This document shows positions 54,721 through 62,955 of a stretch of DNA of 64,000 bases, one piece after another. The notes under the pieces are model-generated. The model made no database searches. It was not told where the DNA came from and worked only from the letters and a program-made list of their open reading frames with translations. A program made the position numbers and the translations under genes. Origin of the DNA: Candidatus Izemoplasmatales bacterium. GTDB lineage: Bacteria; Bacillota_I; Bacilli_A; Izemoplasmatales; Hujiaoplasmataceae. Each line of letters opens with the position of its first letter. Within the stretch, counting starts at the first letter, position 1. The DNA is taken from assembly GCA_028698875.1 (NCBI GenBank), contig JAQVVR010000001.1:186001-250000 (forward strand). The letters are read 5' to 3'.

Positions 54721-55650
54721 ATGAATTACATTTTTGGAATCGATAAATCGCGACTCAACGACCTTTTAGAGTATTATAAAGACTGGGAAACAACCACCGA
54801 CAATCCCAATGCATTGGTGGTTTTTCGTGCATCTGATGTTGTCATTACCATCTATAAAACTCTTAAGGTTATGATTCAAGGCCCTAGTGCCTATGAAGAA
54901 TATTTAATGTGGTCGGAATTGTTAGAATTCGAACCAGTGATCGAAAAGGTTATCCCAAGTATCACCTTAACTCCTCAAGAACGTTCGCCGTTCTATTTTA
55001 CTTCAAGTTTTGGCTCTGATGAAGTCGGCACTGGTGATTACTTCGGACCCATCGTTGTTTGTACCGCTTTTGTGGACAAAAATATGATCTCTCAACTGGA
55101 AGCAATGCATATCCGGGATTCAAAACAAATGGATGATGAGATGATTTTACATGTGGGTGAAGCTTTGATGAAACTAGTGCCCAATGTTACTTTGATTGTC
55201 GATGATCACAAGTATAATCAATTAGTTCAAGATGGATACAATTTAAATAAAATGAAGGCATATCTGCATAACCATGCAATCCAAAAATGTATGCAAAAAA
55301 TCAAGCAACCTTACGATTATGTCATTTTAGATGCGTTTTGTTCAGAAGATCAATATTATGCATATTTGTCCGATGTCAAAGCCGTTCGAAAAATCACTTT
55401 CTTCACTAAAGCTGAGTCTGTCCATATTGCCGTAGCTACAGCTTCGGTTATAGCTCGTTACACCTTCTTAAATGAAATGCAAAAGATCAATCAAACGGTT
55501 GGTATTGTCTTACCTTTAGGAGCTTCAGCAGCTGTCGATTTAATTGGCAAACGCATTGTTTTAGAACATGGATTTGCTTTTTTAGACAATATCGCTAAAA
55601 CGAACTTTAAAAACACCGAGAAAATTCGCTCTTTGTTACCAAACAAATAA
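54721..55650 (+). CDS. rnhC: ribonuclease HIII
   Basis: A 309-residue type 2 RNase H. The N-terminal TBP-like substrate-binding domain covers about 1-85. The catalytic core has GSDEVGTGDYFGPIVV at about 98-113, with the Asp-Glu-Gly motif of RNase HIII, then DSKQM (about 136) and the YDYVILDAFCS aspartate. The N-terminal domain and motif order separate it from RNase HII. It removes RNA from RNA-DNA hybrids. It is the only plus-strand gene between 33.7 kb and the window end. A bidirectional terminator follows. Confidence 0.94.
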   Translation: MNYIFGIDKSRLNDLLEYYKDWETTTDNPNALVVFRASDVVITIYKTLKVMIQGPSAYEEYLMWSELLEFEPVIEKVIPSITLTPQERSPFYFTSSFGSDEVGTGDYFGPIVVCTAFVDKNMISQLEAMHIRDSKQMDDEMILHVGEALMKLVPNVTLIVDDHKYNQLVQDGYNLNKMKAYLHNHAIQKCMQKIKQPYDYVILDAFCSEDQYYAYLSDVKAVRKITFFTKAESVHIAVATASVIARYTFLNEMQKINQTVGIVLPLGASAAVDLIGKRIVLEHGFAFLDNIAKTNFKNTEKIRSLLPNK

Positions 55651-55703
55651 TTTTTTTTGGTGATGAAACTTTTATTTTCAATTATAGTTTAATTTTTCCC
55701 TTT

Positions 55704-55744
55704 CAAAAACAACTGGCCGCCGTTTGGCGACCAGTTGTTTTTGA
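55704..55744. terminator. bidirectional terminator between rnhC and rluD
   Basis: AACAACTGGCCGCC and GGCGACCAGTTGTT form a long stem around GTTT; five A residues precede and five T residues follow on the plus strand, so it works for both convergent genes. Confidence 0.9.
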
Positions 55745-55754
55745 TAAATCGTTA

Positions 55755-56678
55755 TTAAATCCTAATGGTTTTCAAATATTCGGCGAAATATAATGGCAGC
55801 GGGGTACTAAACTCCATAAACTGTTGCGAACGCGGATGCGTAAATCCGATCGTCGCCGCATGTAAAAATTGGCCGTGTTCATCATCGATATGATGTTTGT
55901 TATATACTGGGTCATTAGTAACCGGAAAGCCTATTTTAGCCATATGAACTCTGATTTGATGCGTCCTCCCGGTTTCGAGAACACATTTGATGAGGGTTTT
56001 ATCGGCAAAGCGTTCCAAAACCGAAAAATGGGTAACCGCATTTTTTCCGTTTTCAACGACTGCCATGCGTTTCCGGTCCTTAGTATCACGGCCAATTGGC
56101 ATATCAATCGTCCCCTTTTCGTTGGAGATCAATCCATCGACTAAAGCAATATATTCGCGTTTTGTTACTTTCTCGGCTAACTCGGCAGCTAAAACCATAT
56201 GGGAAAAATCATTTTTGGCAACCATCAATAATCCACTGGTATCTTTATCAATTCGATGGACGATACCGGGACGGATTTTGCCATTGACACTAGAAAGCGA
56301 ATTGATATGATACAATAATGCATTAACTAAAGTGTGTTCATATGATCCGGGGGCTGGATGCACTACCATTCCAGTGGGTTTGTCTACAATTAAAACATCA
56401 TCATCTTCATAAACTATTGTCAAAGGGATATTTTCCGCTGTCAGATTCATCTCTGCAATCGGAACGTCCATAAAAACAATCACATCGTTGGGCTGGACCA
56501 GATAATGACTGATAATGGGATTGCCATTGACCAAAACCATGTTTTCCATGATTGCTTTTTGAACTAAGGTCCGAGAAAACTGTGGATATAGTTTGGCTAT
56601 GAATTTATCGATTCTTTGACATTCATCAGTGGAGGTGACGACATACTCAAGTGCTTCTTCAAACTCCGGTCTTGTCAT
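55755..56678 (-). CDS. rluD: RluD-type 23S rRNA pseudouridine synthase
   Basis: A 307-residue RluA-family enzyme. The N-terminal S4 domain spans about 18-75 (RIDKFIAKLYPQFSRTLVQKAI). The catalytic aspartate is in HRIDKDTSGLLMV (about 143-155), after the VVDKPTG-like sequence IVDKPTGMVVHP. The C-terminal GRTHQIRVHMA is diagnostic. In Bacillus ylyB follows lspA, the same order as here. The exact uridine targets are inferred. It overlaps lspA by 20 nt and is last in the operon. Confidence 0.93.
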   Translation of the reverse strand: MTRPEFEEALEYVVTSTDECQRIDKFIAKLYPQFSRTLVQKAIMENMVLVNGNPIISHYLVQPNDVIVFMDVPIAEMNLTAENIPLTIVYEDDDVLIVDKPTGMVVHPAPGSYEHTLVNALLYHINSLSSVNGKIRPGIVHRIDKDTSGLLMVAKNDFSHMVLAAELAEKVTKREYIALVDGLISNEKGTIDMPIGRDTKDRKRMAVVENGKNAVTHFSVLERFADKTLIKCVLETGRTHQIRVHMAKIGFPVTNDPVYNKHHIDDEHGQFLHAATIGFTHPRSQQFMEFSTPLPLYFAEYLKTIRI

Positions 56679-57162
56679 TATTTTTCACCCTTCGTGGTTC
56701 CAAAAGCAGTTGATCAAACAGAAAACAACCGATACCGACGGTCAGACACATATCTGCAACATTAAATATGTACGGCCAAATCCCGCGAAAATCGATAAAA
56801 TCGATAACTTGATGATCATATTGAAAAAGTCGGTCGCAACAATTTCCTAATGTTCCAGCAAAAAGCAATGCCAACGATAAAGAATAGAGCCATAGCTTCG
56901 GATTCTTATGATCAATTTTTATGAAAAGAATCACAAAAATGATGCTAGCGATGATTGCGGCACCAATAAAGAAATAATATAACCACCCCGCATCACCACC
57001 GATTCCAAAGACCGCACCGGCATTACGGACATAGGTAAAATGAAAGAAATCCTGAATAATCGGTAAAGTCGACCCTTCGGTAACTAATGTCGTTACAATT
57101 AATGCTTTTGTCAACTGATCAAGAACTAATAGCAATGCGGCAATAATAATCCATACTAACAT
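56659..57162 (-). CDS. lspA: lipoprotein signal peptidase (signal peptidase II)
   Basis: A 167-residue aspartic membrane protease with four helices that cleaves prolipoprotein signal peptides. Conserved boxes: LDQLTKAL (box A, 14-21), YVRNAGAVFG (box C, with Asn), GTLGNCCDRL (catalytic Asp in GNxxDR) and FNVADMCLTVG (second catalytic Asp). The two adjacent Cys in GNCCDR replace the usual hydrophobic residues. Its presence implies lipoproteins in this organism. Confidence 0.95.
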   Translation of the reverse strand: MLVWIIIAALLLVLDQLTKALIVTTLVTEGSTLPIIQDFFHFTYVRNAGAVFGIGGDAGWLYYFFIGAAIIASIIFVILFIKIDHKNPKLWLYSLSLALLFAGTLGNCCDRLFQYDHQVIDFIDFRGIWPYIFNVADMCLTVGIGCFLFDQLLLEPRRVKNNDKTGV

Positions 57163-57174
57163 TTTCTTCCTCCG

Positions 57175-57549
57175 TTATACCCACAAGATTGGAATAAACA
57201 CTACAATGAAAATTATGCCAATAAGTAAGGTAATTGCCATCCAATATCCAGCATTAACACTAATTACCCATTTTGGGTGTGACAAAACCTGTGGCTGTTT
57301 TAAAAGTAATGCTTTAAGTGTCAAAGCGTTGATTAAAGCAATATGACCAATAGCAGTGATGAAAATCAAGGCAAACCATAGTTCTTTTAAATAGGAAAGC
57401 AACATCAAAACTTCCGCGAAAATGATGTACAAAGGGAATATTGCTAATGTGGCAAAAACAAAACCACCTAAAAAAGCATTTAATATCTTTTTCCATCCAT
57501 ATTCTTGGATGAAAATCGACCATTCATATACAAGTTTCTTCATGGTCAT
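57175..57549 (-). CDS. small multi-TM membrane protein upstream of lspA
   Basis: A 124-residue protein with three likely membrane helices (about 26-48, 58-80 and 99-122). No family is recognised. The first Met overlaps the stop of the preceding Lon-like protease gene (ATGA); a second Met two codons later is equally possible. Between a secreted protease and lspA, it may take part in envelope processes, which is inference only. Confidence 0.68.
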   Translation of the reverse strand: MTMKKLVYEWSIFIQEYGWKKILNAFLGGFVFATLAIFPLYIIFAEVLMLLSYLKELWFALIFITAIGHIALINALTLKALLLKQPQVLSHPKWVISVNAGYWMAITLLIGIIFIVVFIPILWV

Positions 57550-58676
57550 TCACCAAGACCTTCCAAATATGTTATTGTATCTTGAAGTGTCTGAACACCG
57601 ATTAACCAGCCATCTGGATTAATTCCCAGTTCTTCACACGCCGCCAAAGCCTCAATATAATTATCATTGCTAGTATCAGCCAAATATGGAATAAAGAATA
57701 TATCAGCACCGAAAAAGTATGCGGTAGCAATCTTTTGCTTGACACCGCCAATATAACCAACGCTACCATCATAATTAATCGTCCCCGTACCAGCGATTTT
57801 CATTCCATGAGTTAAATCACCACTTGCCAAGGAGTCATAGATATATAAAGCTGTCATCAATCCTCCTGATGGTCCACCAATATTAGATGGTAATGCGACA
57901 AAATCAGGATCGGTCCCATTTTCATCAAGTAAATGATACATCGTTAATGACAAGCCAAAGGCATTTGTATCGGTGTTTTTAGTCAATACTAAAGTATAGT
58001 TTTCTCCATCTGCATGACGAAAAGTAAAGGCGTATGATGGTGCTAATCGTGTGTTGATGGCAATGGCATCAGACAATGAGCAAGCCGTGTCAATGATACC
58101 ATCATTATCGGCATCATTATCACATTCAGAATCACCTGGTTCGGCATTGAAAGGTAAAACCAATCCATTATCACCAACCATCGAGATAAATTCATCACCG
58201 TATTCAATTTGATCATAATAGGATAAATACGAAGCTTTGTCAGACACTAGTGTCTTAATTACTTCAACGACGGTAATTTCGGGTTTCACGGCATTAATAG
58301 CTTGATAAGCCGCCACAATAGCCACTTGAACCGAGGTGGTTTTTTGTAACTGACTTATTTGATAGCTTTCGGCATTTGTATGAGTTTTATCAGAAGCAGA
58401 AAGTGTATATGTTTCTGTCACATCCAAGAAATAAGCCACCATAAACTGAAAAAATGATGGTCGTTTGACCGACATAATATAGGTTGTTGAAAACGACCCC
58501 GCCGGCGAGTTGGAATCATCATAATCAATGCTAACGGTGTCGGATACGTCCGCGAGTCCTCCCGGACAATAAATCGTATAATCAATTGGCCAAATCAGTA
58601 AAAACAATAATAGCAGATACGGAAGAAGCAATAGTTTGAATGTCGGCCAATATTTTTCTGCCAGTTCATTCACCAA
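57546..58676 (-). CDS. membrane-anchored Lon-like (S16) PDZ protease with Ca-loop-like insert
   Basis: A 376-residue protein of the YlbL type. One N-terminal membrane anchor (about 13-31) is followed by an extracytoplasmic part with a PDZ-like region (about 110-235) and a Lon-type proteolytic domain. The serine is Ser270 in GGPSGGLMTAL and the lysine Lys313 in IGGVKQK; the 43-residue spacing equals that of Lon. Unusually, the PDZ region contains a Cys-flanked acidic loop (Cys185 to Cys199) reading D-x-D-x-D-x-DG-xx-D, like calcium loops of thrombospondin type 3 or EF-hand-like repeats. It overlaps comEB by 11 nt. Confidence 0.83.
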   Translation of the reverse strand: MVNELAEKYWPTFKLLLLPYLLLLFLLIWPIDYTIYCPGGLADVSDTVSIDYDDSNSPAGSFSTTYIMSVKRPSFFQFMVAYFLDVTETYTLSASDKTHTNAESYQISQLQKTTSVQVAIVAAYQAINAVKPEITVVEVIKTLVSDKASYLSYYDQIEYGDEFISMVGDNGLVLPFNAEPGDSECDNDADNDGIIDTACSLSDAIAINTRLAPSYAFTFRHADGENYTLVLTKNTDTNAFGLSLTMYHLLDENGTDPDFVALPSNIGGPSGGLMTALYIYDSLASGDLTHGMKIAGTGTINYDGSVGYIGGVKQKIATAYFFGADIFFIPYLADTSNDNYIEALAACEELGINPDGWLIGVQTLQDTITYLEGLGE

Positions 58677-59142
58677 TGGTCACCTTCAGACTGAAGTTCA
58701 TCAATTTCCGGGTCGTGACCCCAGCTGCCGTTAACATCCTTTTGGAAGCGATATCGGCATCGGTACCATTATATTTATCACACAGATAAATTATTTCACG
58801 AATTCCGGATTGAATTATTAACTTAGCACATTCATTACAAGGAAATAAAGTTACATAGATTCTTGAACCATCCAGCGGAACTGTACAATTTAAAATCGCA
58901 TTGGGTTCGGCGTGAACGACATAGGGATATTTTGTTTCTAAGAATGCTCCTTCTCGTTCCCAAGGAAAATCATCATCAGAACAGCCAATAGGCAATCCAT
59001 TATAGCCAATCCCGATAATTCGGTTTTTGATGTTGACAATACATGCTCCGACTTGACTTGAATCATCTTTACTGCGCATGCTTGACAAATATGCAACACC
59101 CATAAAATAATCATCCCAGGAAAGATAGTTTGTCCGTTTCAT
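58666..59142 (-). CDS. comEB: dCMP deaminase (ComEB-like)
   Basis: A 158-residue zinc deaminase converting dCMP to dUMP for dTMP synthesis. Zinc ligands are in HAEPNAIL (His and the catalytic Glu) and PCNEC (two Cys). The extra N-terminal zinc or nucleotide region SQVGACIVN and GYNGLPIGCSDDDFPW is typical of dCMP deaminases rather than cytidine deaminases. The ATG at 59142 is chosen (AGGA upstream), one base after the psuG stop. Confidence 0.93.
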   Translation of the reverse strand: MKRTNYLSWDDYFMGVAYLSSMRSKDDSSQVGACIVNIKNRIIGIGYNGLPIGCSDDDFPWEREGAFLETKYPYVVHAEPNAILNCTVPLDGSRIYVTLFPCNECAKLIIQSGIREIIYLCDKYNGTDADIASKRMLTAAGVTTRKLMNFSLKVTIGE

Positions 59143-59143
59143 A

Positions 59144-60064
59144 TTAATCCTCCATATTCCAGTATGCTTTCGCAATTTCGGCTGCCAAACGACAGTTGTT
59201 CAAAACCAAAGCGATATTTGCTTGTAATGATTGGCCACCGGTAATTTCCGCTACCCGTTTCAACAAAAACGGTGTCGATTCTTTACCCTGAATTTTAGCT
59301 GCTTGCATTGCTTTTAATGCTTGATCAATCGCTTGATCAATCAACTCCGGATCTGCAGATAAAGCTTTGGGAATGGGATTAGTGACAACAATCCCGCCTT
59401 GTAAGCCTAAATCCCATTTAGTCTTTGCCAATTGAGCTATAGCTTGGGGTGTCTTTAGTTGATAATTCACTTTGTATGGTGAGGTGCTAAGATAAAATGC
59501 TGGTAACGAATCAGTTTGATATCCAAGCACCGGAACCCCTTTTGTTTCCAGATATTCCAATGTTTTTGGTAAATCCAGAATTGATTTTATTCCGGCACAG
59601 ACGACGCAAACATTCGTATGAGCTAATTCTTCTAGATCGGCAGAAATATCCATGGTGATTTCCGCTCCCCGATGAACACCGCCAATACCCCCAGTAGCGA
59701 AGAATTTGATTCCCGCAAGGGCAGAAACTATCATGGTTCCCGATACGGTGAGTGCCCCGTTTAATTTATTACTTATCACATAGGGAAGGTCACGGCGACT
59801 TGTCTTAACAACGGTTTCTCCGGCTTGGCCAATAAGTTCAATTTCGGCGACGGTCAACCCCACTATAATTTTGCCGTCAATAATCGCAATCGTGGCCGGA
59901 ATCGCGCCAGCTTCGCGCACTTTAGCTTCGCATGCAAGCGCGGTTTTGACGTTTTCAGGATAGGGCATCCCATGGGATATAATCGTCGACTCGAGGGCAA
60001 CGACAGGTTGCTTGCGAGCTAATGCTTCGTTAACTTCGGGATTAATTTTCAGATAATCGCGCAT
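59144..60064 (-). CDS. psuG: pseudouridine-5'-phosphate glycosidase
   Basis: A 306-residue PsuG (IndA-like) that breaks the C-glycosidic bond of pseudouridine-5'-phosphate to uracil and ribose-5-phosphate. It has ALESTIISHGMPYPEN near 20-35, KTSRRDLPYV near 88-97, a VSALAGIKFFATGGIGGVHRGAE-type stretch near 122-144, and GGIVVTNPIP. The start at 60064 has AGGAGG, which overlaps the msrA stop. No psuK kinase gene is adjacent, so the phosphate donor step must be elsewhere or absent. Confidence 0.94.
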   Translation of the reverse strand: MRDYLKINPEVNEALARKQPVVALESTIISHGMPYPENVKTALACEAKVREAGAIPATIAIIDGKIIVGLTVAEIELIGQAGETVVKTSRRDLPYVISNKLNGALTVSGTMIVSALAGIKFFATGGIGGVHRGAEITMDISADLEELAHTNVCVVCAGIKSILDLPKTLEYLETKGVPVLGYQTDSLPAFYLSTSPYKVNYQLKTPQAIAQLAKTKWDLGLQGGIVVTNPIPKALSADPELIDQAIDQALKAMQAAKIQGKESTPFLLKRVAEITGGQSLQANIALVLNNCRLAAEIAKAYWNMED

Positions 60065-60074
60065 TATAACCCTC

Positions 60075-60569
60075 CTATTTCTTTTCGTCATTGGTAATAA
60101 GATGCAAATTGACATGACAATATCCGCTGGGATTCTTGTCAAGATAGTGTTGATGATATGTCTCTGCATCGTAAAATGGAGTAGCCATTTTTACATATGT
60201 CTCTAACGGTTTTGCATATTTTTTCTGGGCTGTATGTAAAAAAGCGGATATTGGCTCATGGTCCTCAGGATCAAAATAGAAAATAGCACTCCGGTATTGG
60301 ATACCAACATCATATCCTTGGCGATTTTTTTGGGTAGGATCAATAATCCGAAAAAAATGTTCCAAAATTTTGAGTAACGGGATGATTTCTTCATCATATT
60401 CGATGAGACAGGCTTCAACGTGTCCAGAATTACTGCAAATATCGGTGTATGAGGGATTCTTTGTTTCCCCATCAGTGTATCCAACCGTCGTTGATATAAC
60501 TCCTTTTAAGCGAGAATAATAGGCTTGAACGCCCCAAAAACAACCACCAGCAAGGATGATTTTTTTCAT
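60075..60569 (-). CDS. msrA: peptide methionine-S-sulfoxide reductase MsrA
   Basis: A 164-residue MsrA. The catalytic Cys is in GGCFWG (residues 8-13), with TVGYTDGETKNPSYTDICSNSGHVEA and QYRSAIFY further on. It repairs methionine-S-sulfoxide using thioredoxin. No fused MsrB domain. It shares ATGA with the tcdA stop, so is coupled to it. Confidence 0.96.
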   Translation of the reverse strand: MKKIILAGGCFWGVQAYYSRLKGVISTTVGYTDGETKNPSYTDICSNSGHVEACLIEYDEEIIPLLKILEHFFRIIDPTQKNRQGYDVGIQYRSAIFYFDPEDHEPISAFLHTAQKKYAKPLETYVKMATPFYDAETYHQHYLDKNPSGYCHVNLHLITNDEKK

Positions 60570-61270
60570 ATTTGTTCCCCTTTCGTTTGCGTTATGAAGG
60601 AGTTGATAACATATGATGCCATAAGTAATCCTGCTGTCGATGGAACAGTGCTTGATGACCCGATTTTAACAGCAGTATCCGTTGGTAATAGTGGTGATTC
60701 TTGAGAATAAACCACGGGAGTATCCAAAGATAAGCCAGCTGCTTTAACTTTTTGTCGCATCGTTTTTGCTAAAGGACAAATAGAAGTCTCGCTTAACAAT
60801 GATATTTTTATCATCTCTGGATGAAGTTTATTTCCAAAGCCCATCGCGGCGATGATGGGAATCTGAAGTTGGTTCGCTTTTTTTAGTAACGATAGTTTTG
60901 CATTCACATAATCTACTGCATCGACAATGAAATCAATTGGCAAATCAAAGACTGAATCAATTGTCGTTTCATCAATAAAGACCGCTTTGCTGATGACTTT
61001 AATATCGGGATTGATATCTAACAACCGCTTTTTGGCTACATCTACTTTTCGTAATCCAATCGTTGAATGTAAGGCTAGCAGTTGGCGATTGCTGTTAGTC
61101 TCATCGACGATATCATTATCGACAATGACTATCGTACCAATTCCACTTCGGGCTAATCCTTCCAAAGCAAAGGAACCGACACCACCGATGCCAGCAACTA
61201 AGACGGTCTTGTTGGATATATTTTGATAAGTCATCGAACCGATTAAAGCAGTAAAACGCGAAAAACGCAT
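60566..61270 (-). CDS. tcdA: tRNA threonylcarbamoyladenosine dehydratase (TcdA/CsdL)
   Basis: A 234-residue ThiF/MoeB/E1-like enzyme that cyclises t6A37 to ct6A in tRNAs. The nucleotide-binding motif GIGGVGSFALEGLARSG (about 29-45) is followed by DNDIVDETNSNRQ and VDAVDYV. The length and the absence of a rhodanese domain favour TcdA over MoeB or ThiF. The ATG at 61270 has GGGAGGA upstream. A small hairpin lies between it and the preceding gene. Confidence 0.9.
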   Translation of the reverse strand: MRFSRFTALIGSMTYQNISNKTVLVAGIGGVGSFALEGLARSGIGTIVIVDNDIVDETNSNRQLLALHSTIGLRKVDVAKKRLLDINPDIKVISKAVFIDETTIDSVFDLPIDFIVDAVDYVNAKLSLLKKANQLQIPIIAAMGFGNKLHPEMIKISLLSETSICPLAKTMRQKVKAAGLSLDTPVVYSQESPLLPTDTAVKIGSSSTVPSTAGLLMASYVINSFITQTKGEQI

Positions 61271-61285
61271 CGAAATTCCTCCCAA

Positions 61286-61309
61286 CAAAGAAGGCTGCAA
61301 ACGCAGCCC
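61286..61309 (-). terminator. small hairpin before tcdA
   Basis: GGCTGC (61293-61298) pairs with GCAGCC (61303-61308); TTCTTTGTT follows on the minus strand, a broken U-tract. It may attenuate between the membrane gene and tcdA. Confidence 0.5.
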
Positions 61310-61753
61310 TTATTTCTTTTTCATGTAATCGAATTTAAAAAACTTTCGACCTAGTAGCAATAACAAGTAGATTAGCGCTGCACATAAAACAACGAGAATA
61401 TTGGCGATATAAGCTCGATTTCCACCGGCATAATCGTATAAAACACAAAATCCCAAGACTCCAAACGCCGTGATAAACATTAAATAGTAGTATTCATTAT
61501 GGTATTCTGGTTTGACTCGGCGTTTTAATTGGTCTTTTTTGACAAGCAACCAAATCGTTCCACCAATTGTAGTTAGTGAGACAAAGCCTAAAAGCCATAT
61601 GATAAAATAATTGATATTAAAAATCTTATCGAGTTCAAAAGCATAGGTCAAAACTAAAATTATAGGTAGCATCATTATCATCGAGGCATAAAATGTAATG
61701 ACGTTGATTTCAAACTGTGAATAGATTTTCGTCTTGTTTTTTAACGTCATCAT
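61310..61753 (-). CDS. uncharacterised four-TM membrane protein
   Basis: A 147-residue integral membrane protein with about four helices (near 20-40, 48-70, 88-105 and 112-135) and a basic C terminus ending in four charged residues. No motif assigns a family. It overlaps the AI-2E transporter gene by four bases (ATGA), suggesting coupled expression. Confidence 0.68.
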   Translation of the reverse strand: MMTLKNKTKIYSQFEINVITFYASMIMMLPIILVLTYAFELDKIFNINYFIIWLLGFVSLTTIGGTIWLLVKKDQLKRRVKPEYHNEYYYLMFITAFGVLGFCVLYDYAGGNRAYIANILVVLCAALIYLLLLLGRKFFKFDYMKKK

Positions 61754-62886
61754 CCGCTATCTTTAACCCCTTTTGTCTCATCAACACCCATCTTTGCCTG
61801 TTTTAATTCTTGATTAAACTGGTATAAAACGCGGATGGATGCGGCTATCGGACTGGCAAAAACAACGCCAAAAGTTCCAAACAACGAGCCGAAGAATAAA
61901 ATCGATAAAATGATGACTAGCGGATGCATTTGCAATTGGTGTCCCATAATGATGGGTTGGAAAATGTTGCCTTCGATAAATTGTAATAAAAGATTGACAC
62001 CTAAAACTAAGAATGGTCCTGGGCCAAAGCCGTTAGCATTGGCAATGAAAGCATAGATGATTGGCGGAATTGCGGCGATAATTGCCCCAAAATAAGGAAT
62101 TATATTGGTTACACCGACAATAATACCGAAAATATAGAAATAGTTAAGACCAATTAGTTTGTAAACAATTGTGGCAACTGAACCAATAGCTACCATTAAT
62201 ATTAACTGCCCCTGCAAATATTTACCCACCGTCCGATTTAGACGACTACCAAGTTCAGCAGCGTTTTTCTCATGCTTTTGGGGGACAATTCCGCGAAGCC
62301 GTTCGCCAATCATCTCATAATCGCGAAGATAATAAAGCAAAATAAACGGCAAAACGGAAATGGTTGTGATAATCGGAACTGCCACATTAGTAAGTGAAGC
62401 AATTAAGGAAGGAACCATATCGTTTAATAAACTATTGACTAAATCAGCTTCGGTAACGTAATTTAAGATTTGGTCATAAATATCGGTTCCTAAAAAGAAA
62501 TCATCACGCATATCGGTTGTTAAATAGTCAGTAATTGTCACAAAATCAGTGGTGAAAAAATTAGTGATTTCATTGATTATCATCGGCATGACAAAATAAA
62601 AAGCTGCAAATATAATTCCTGCCATGATAATAAATACAATTGCTAATGATAAGCCTCGAGGACCGATACCCTTTTTTTCTAGATATTTTATTAATGGGAA
62701 AACGATAAGAGCAATCAAATATCCAAGTCCAACAGGGACCAAAACGGATTTGAGCGCGTCAAAAATCCAATTCCAAAAATCGGAGAACTGACTGGCCATG
62801 TACAAAATCACCAACACGAGTAAAACGATGGCTAAAATCTTGATGATTTTTGTCAATGTTTCATCCGAAAATAGTTTTTTTCGCAC
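61750..62886 (-). CDS. AI-2E family transporter (PerM/YtvI-like)
   Basis: A 378-residue polytopic protein with about eight membrane helices. The AI-2E_transport family hallmark is seen in the C-terminal half: VGVTNIIPYFGAIIAAIPP, FIEGNIFQPIIMGHQLQMHPLVIILSILFFG-type sequence in two parts. The family includes YtvI-like proteins and putative Na+(Li+)/H+ antiporters, so transport of AI-2 itself is not established. The GTG at 62886 has AGGA at suitable distance; a GTG at 62895 is too close to it. A TGATATAAT -10 lies at 62917-62912. Confidence 0.87.
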   Translation of the reverse strand: MRKKLFSDETLTKIIKILAIVLLVLVILYMASQFSDFWNWIFDALKSVLVPVGLGYLIALIVFPLIKYLEKKGIGPRGLSLAIVFIIMAGIIFAAFYFVMPMIINEITNFFTTDFVTITDYLTTDMRDDFFLGTDIYDQILNYVTEADLVNSLLNDMVPSLIASLTNVAVPIITTISVLPFILLYYLRDYEMIGERLRGIVPQKHEKNAAELGSRLNRTVGKYLQGQLILMVAIGSVATIVYKLIGLNYFYIFGIIVGVTNIIPYFGAIIAAIPPIIYAFIANANGFGPGPFLVLGVNLLLQFIEGNIFQPIIMGHQLQMHPLVIILSILFFGSLFGTFGVVFASPIAASIRVLYQFNQELKQAKMGVDETKGVKDSG

Positions 62887-62911
62887 GCAAATCACATCCT
62901 ATCGTTTTTTA

Positions 62912-62917
62912 ATTATA
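62912..62917 (-). promoter_or_regulatory. extended -10 before the AI-2E transporter operon
   Basis: TGATATAAT on the minus strand, 26 nt before the GTG; the matching -35 (TATTTA) is poor. It would separate this operon from hisS. Confidence 0.55.
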
Positions 62918-62955
62918 TCATACTCAAACCAAAATAAATAGTTCAATCCTAAAAC

